Origin: Afifella aestuarii
GTDB lineage: Bacteria; Pseudomonadota; Alphaproteobacteria; Rhizobiales; Afifellaceae
DNA: 64,000 bases
Assembly (NCBI RefSeq): GCF_004023665.1
Contig: NZ_SAUF01000001.1
Span: 62,001-126,000, forward strand
Direction of reading: 5' to 3'
Made by a program: the position numbers and the translations under genes. The notes below the pieces were generated by a model. It ran no database searches and had not been told where the DNA came from. It saw nothing but the letters and a program-made list of their open reading frames with translations. Shown piece after piece: positions 61,223 to 64,000 of the stretch (position 1 is the first letter of the stretch; each line of letters starts with the position of its first letter).

Positions 61223-61392
61223 GCGCGAAGCTTAACGACAGCGCCGCGCCGACGCCACATCGACCGGGCAGAAGGCCCCAAGATTCCCAAGCCGCGACGC
61301 TTGCGGATTGACGAATATGTAGCGGCCAGAAATGCATGGGAGCGCTTGCGGCGGTGTCTGGCTGCTGCTACCTCGCCCCGAAGGAGTACCGG

Positions 61393-62355
61393 ATGGACAC
61401 TGAGGATCTTATCGAGCGCCGCCGTTTGCGGCGTCGCGCCAGTTTCTGGCGGGTCGTCGCCTTCGTCGTGGCGATCGCCGCGGTGGCGTTTTTCGTGCGG
61501 CAATCCGGTGTCGTCGGCGGGTCCAGCGACCAGATCGCACGCATCTCGGTGGAGGGCTTCATCCCGACGCGCCCCGACGCGGTGGATCTCCTGGAGCAGG
61601 CGGCCGACACAGACAGCGTGAAAGCCATTATCCTGCGCATCGATTCACCCGGCGGCGCGGCCTCCGGGGGCGAAGCGCTCTACAAGGCCGTGCGCGATGC
61701 GGCGCAAAAGAAGCCGGTGGTCGCAACGATCGAGGGTCTCGGAGCCTCTGCCGCCTATATGACGGCAATCGGCGCGGATCATATCGTGGCGCGCGAGACA
61801 GCTCTGACCGGCTCGATCGGGGTGATCCTGCAATTCGCGACGGTCGAAAACCTTCTCGACAAGCTCGGCGTCAATTACGTCGAGGTGAAGAGCAGCCCGC
61901 TCAAAGGCGAACCGACACCGTTCGAGGCGCCGAGCCCGGAAGCGCTCGCCATGGTGCAGTCGGTCATCGACAGCTCGTATGACTGGTTCGTTGGCCTCGT
62001 GGCGGAGCGTCGCAATCTTCAGCCCGATGTCGCGCGCCGGTTGTCCGACGGCAGCATCTTCACCGGACGCCAGGCGGTCGAAAACGGCCTGATCGATGCC
62101 GTCGGGGGCGAAGACGAAGCCAAAGCGTGGCTTTCGGCAGAGCGCAACGTCTCTGCCGACCTGCCACTCAACGACTGGGAGAAGGATGAGGGGACTTTCT
62201 CCGGTCTCACCACCGCCGGGGCGGCGGTGGTGATGAAGGCGCTCGGTCTCGAGGACCAGTTTCAGGCGCTTTTGGGAACTCTGCCGCAGCGTCTCGCTGT
62301 TGACGGGCTCGTATCCGTTTGGCAGGGTAATTCTTCAATAAGATCAGGTCGCTAG
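61393..62355 (+). CDS. sppA: Signal peptide peptidase SppA (short type)
   Basis: SppA digests cleaved signal peptides in the membrane. The 320-residue protein has an N-terminal membrane anchor (about 19-36), the SDH/ClpP-like core with [16 protein letters not shown] and catalytic Ser119 in GLGASAAYM, and Lys171 in [10 protein letters not shown]. It is the half-length form that assembles as an octamer. AAGGAG lies before ATG 61393. It precedes ihfB by 10 bases, the usual alphaproteobacterial order. Confidence 0.93.
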   Translation: MDTEDLIERRRLRRRASFWRVVAFVVAIAAVAFFVRQSGVVGGSSDQIARISVEGFIPTRPDAVDLLEQAADTDSVKAIILRIDSPGGAASGGEALYKAVRDAAQKKPVVATIEGLGASAAYMTAIGADHIVARETALTGSIGVILQFATVENLLDKLGVNYVEVKSSPLKGEPTPFEAPSPEALAMVQSVIDSSYDWFVGLVAERRNLQPDVARRLSDGSIFTGRQAVENGLIDAVGGEDEAKAWLSAERNVSADLPLNDWEKDEGTFSGLTTAGAAVVMKALGLEDQFQALLGTLPQRLAVDGLVSVWQGNSSIRSGR

Positions 62356-62365
62356 GGGGCCGGCG

Positions 62366-62653
62366 GTGATCAAGTCAGAACTCGTACAGAAGCTCGCGGA
62401 CAAAAATCCGCATCTCTATCAACGGGATGTGGAGGCGATCGTGAACGCCATTCTGGAAGAAATCGTCGAGGCGCTGTGCCGCGGCGACCGTGTCGAACTC
62501 AGGGGTTTCGGCGCATTTTCTGTGAAGAACCGGCCTGCTCGCACCGGCCGCAACCCCCGCACTGGGGAAGCCGTTTCCGTATCGGAGAAATACGTGCCAT
62601 TCTTCAAGACCGGTAAGGAAATGCGGATCAGGCTCAACGGCGGAGACGAATAA
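62366..62653 (+). CDS. ihfB: Integration host factor beta subunit
   Basis: IHF bends DNA in recombination, replication and transcription, including sigma-54 and cell-cycle promoters. The 95-residue protein starts at GTG 62366 ([18 protein letters not shown]) and carries the signature [12 protein letters not shown] and the intercalating Pro loop. Its partner IhfA is not in the window. Confidence 0.95.
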   Translation: MIKSELVQKLADKNPHLYQRDVEAIVNAILEEIVEALCRGDRVELRGFGAFSVKNRPARTGRNPRTGEAVSVSEKYVPFFKTGKEMRIRLNGGDE

Positions 62654-62657
62654 GGCG

Positions 62658-63008
62658 ATGCAACAGCTCGCTTGGCTCATCAAGTGGATCATCCTTCTTC
62701 CGATCCTGGTGGTGATCGCGCTTCTCGCCGTCGCCAACGATCAGACGGTGGCGCTCAGGCTCAACCCGTTCGACGCCGACGATCCCGTTCTCAGGGTCGA
62801 GCTGGCCTTGTATCAGGTGGCGTTCGCGGCCTTTGCCCTCGGCGCCATCTGCGGCGGCATCGTCATGTGGAACGGGCAGCGCAAATATCGTCGACAGGCC
62901 CGCGAAAAGCGGCATGAAGCGGCGGCGCTTCGGGCTCGCGCCGACAAATCGGAACGGCAGGCACATCAAAATGCCGGCCTTCTGGCAGGGCCGGCGCCGC
63001 GCGCCTGA
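62658..63008 (+). CDS. LapA-domain membrane protein (DUF1049)
   Basis: The 116-residue protein has two membrane segments (about 8-26 and 52-70) separated by a short loop with VANDQTVALRLNPF, the LapA/DUF1049 signature, and a basic, charged C-terminal helix (RKYRRQAREKRHEAAALRARA). In E. coli LapA works with LapB in LPS synthesis control; the alphaproteobacterial role is not established. It sits 4 bases after ihfB, the conserved place. Confidence 0.87.
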   Translation: MQQLAWLIKWIILLPILVVIALLAVANDQTVALRLNPFDADDPVLRVELALYQVAFAAFALGAICGGIVMWNGQRKYRRQAREKRHEAAALRARADKSERQAHQNAGLLAGPAPRA

Positions 63009-63022
63009 CGGCGGATCTTGTG

Positions 63023-63982
63023 ATGCGCGTCATTCCCGCAGCGGATATCGCGGATGTCCTCACCTTTCCCGAGCTCATCGAAACGCTGAGAAGCGCCTTT
63101 CGGCAAGGGGTGGTGACACCGGTCCGCCACCATCATTCGATCCAGTTTCCCGATCAGGCGGAAGCGACGCTGCTTCTCATGCCGTCGTGGAACGACTTCG
63201 ACCAGCAGGGTCATTCCGAGCGCGGCTATGTCGGCGTCAAGATCGTCACGGTCTTTCCCGACAATGCGAGCCGCGGCAAGGCGGCCGTCGCCGGGGTCTA
63301 TCTTCTCTTTTCCGGCAAGAGCGGCGAGCCGCTCGCCGTCATCGACGGGTCTGCGCTGACGGTCTGGCGCACGGCGGCAGCTTCCGCGCTCGCCGCCTCC
63401 TATCTCGCCAGGCCGGATGCCAAGCGCCTGTTGATGGTGGGGGCCGGAGCCCTTGCCCCCTACCTCATCGAAGCGCATGCGGCCGTGCGCCCGATCGAGG
63501 AAGTGCTAATCTGGAACCGACGCCCTGAAAAAGCGGAGCGGCTTGCCGAAAGGCTGCGCCCACGGCGCTACCGTCCGCATTTCACCGAAGATCTGGAAGG
63601 CGCCGTGCGCGGCGCCGACATTGTCTCCTGCGCTACCTTGTCGAACCATCCGATCGTCAAGGGCGAATGGCTCAAGCCCGGCGCCCATCTCGACCTCGTC
63701 GGTGGTTTCCGCCCGGAGATGCGCGAAACCGACGACGACGCCATCCGCCGTGCCCGCGTCTTCGTCGACACGCGCGAGGGGGCGATGAAGGAAGCGGGCG
63801 ACATCGCGCAGCCGCTCGAAAGCGGCATCTTAACGGCAGACGATATCACCGCGGACCTCTTCGAGCTGACACGCGGCGAGAAGGCCGGCCGCCGCTTCTA
63901 CGACCAGATCACGCTGTTCAAATCGGTCGGAACGGCACTCGAAGATCTGGCCGCTGCGATCCTGGTGTTTTCGCGCGCCTGA
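63023..63982 (+). CDS. Ornithine cyclodeaminase/mu-crystallin family protein
   Basis: The 319-residue NAD(P)-dependent protein has GYVGVKIVTVFPDNASRG and SALTVWRTAAASALAA, family signatures, and a Rossmann segment LLMVGAGALAPYLIEA. The family includes ornithine cyclodeaminase, alanine dehydrogenase and imine reductases; the substrate is not predictable. ATG 63023 is chosen; GTG 63020 is adjacent. It follows the LapA-domain gene by 14 bases and is likely co-transcribed with it. Confidence 0.88.
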   Translation: MRVIPAADIADVLTFPELIETLRSAFRQGVVTPVRHHHSIQFPDQAEATLLLMPSWNDFDQQGHSERGYVGVKIVTVFPDNASRGKAAVAGVYLLFSGKSGEPLAVIDGSALTVWRTAAASALAASYLARPDAKRLLMVGAGALAPYLIEAHAAVRPIEEVLIWNRRPEKAERLAERLRPRRYRPHFTEDLEGAVRGADIVSCATLSNHPIVKGEWLKPGAHLDLVGGFRPEMRETDDDAIRRARVFVDTREGAMKEAGDIAQPLESGILTADDITADLFELTRGEKAGRRFYDQITLFKSVGTALEDLAAAILVFSRA

Positions 63983-64000
63983 CCCCGCGTCTCGGCGAAG

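Overview
The window is G+C-rich chromosomal DNA from an alphaproteobacterium, almost certainly of the order Hyphomicrobiales (Rhizobiales). The main evidence is the cluster chvI-chvG-hprK-PTS EIIA-HPr facing pckA, a DivL-type sensor (Tyr at the H-box) with a TsaE-AmgK fusion and a MurU-like gene, AddA/AddB instead of RecBCD, a carboxyltransferase AccD with an eroded zinc ribbon, and PmtA next to dnaJ. Nearly every base belongs to a core housekeeping gene. I found no insertion sequence, prophage, integron, CRISPR array, rRNA or tRNA gene, and no compositional island. I did not find a clearly undescribed system. The points of interest are regulatory sites, fusions, overlaps and small genes.

Layout. 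1-8.4 kb: the tail of a ProC-like reductase; a leftward operon for an envelope-stress two-component system (ChvI/ChvG) and a permease-less phosphotransferase branch (HPr kinase, EIIA, HPr) ending in an orphan ABC ATPase; then rightward pckA and a gamma-glutamyltransferase. 8.4-15.2 kb (leftward): rph, rdgB, hemW, a class A PBP, metK and trmB. A consensus CtrA box lies in front of the PBP gene, and trmB starts inside metK. 15.3-25.2 kb (mostly rightward): hrcA, grpE, pyrE, alkB (leftward), dnaK with an RpoH-like promoter, dnaJ, pmtA, an FMN reductase and ahcY. 25.3-37.1 kb: an overlapping run divL, tsaE-amgK, murU, addB, addA, then trxA, which joins cell-cycle signalling, tRNA modification, peptidoglycan sugar salvage and break repair.

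37.2-43.5 kb (leftward): an alpha/beta hydrolase, trpF, trpB, a small unknown gene, trpA, accD and folC. 43.6-52.2 kb (rightward): a glycosyltransferase, infC with an AUU start, rpmI, rplT, pheS, a small lipoprotein, a globin-coupled soluble chemoreceptor and pheT. 52.3-61.2 kb (leftward): mutS, glnD, murJ, trpS and a UspA-domain gene. 61.4-64 kb (rightward): sppA, ihfB, a LapA-domain protein and an ornithine-cyclodeaminase-family enzyme.

How the genes work together. ChvG/ChvI and the PTS branch would sense envelope and carbon/nitrogen state, next to the gluconeogenic gene pckA. HrcA, GrpE, DnaK and DnaJ form the heat-shock chaperone group. MetK, AhcY and the methyltransferases TrmB and PmtA are linked through the SAM cycle. 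DivL, IHF and the CtrA box point to CtrA-type cell-cycle control. All functions are read from sequence motifs and family knowledge; no search was run.
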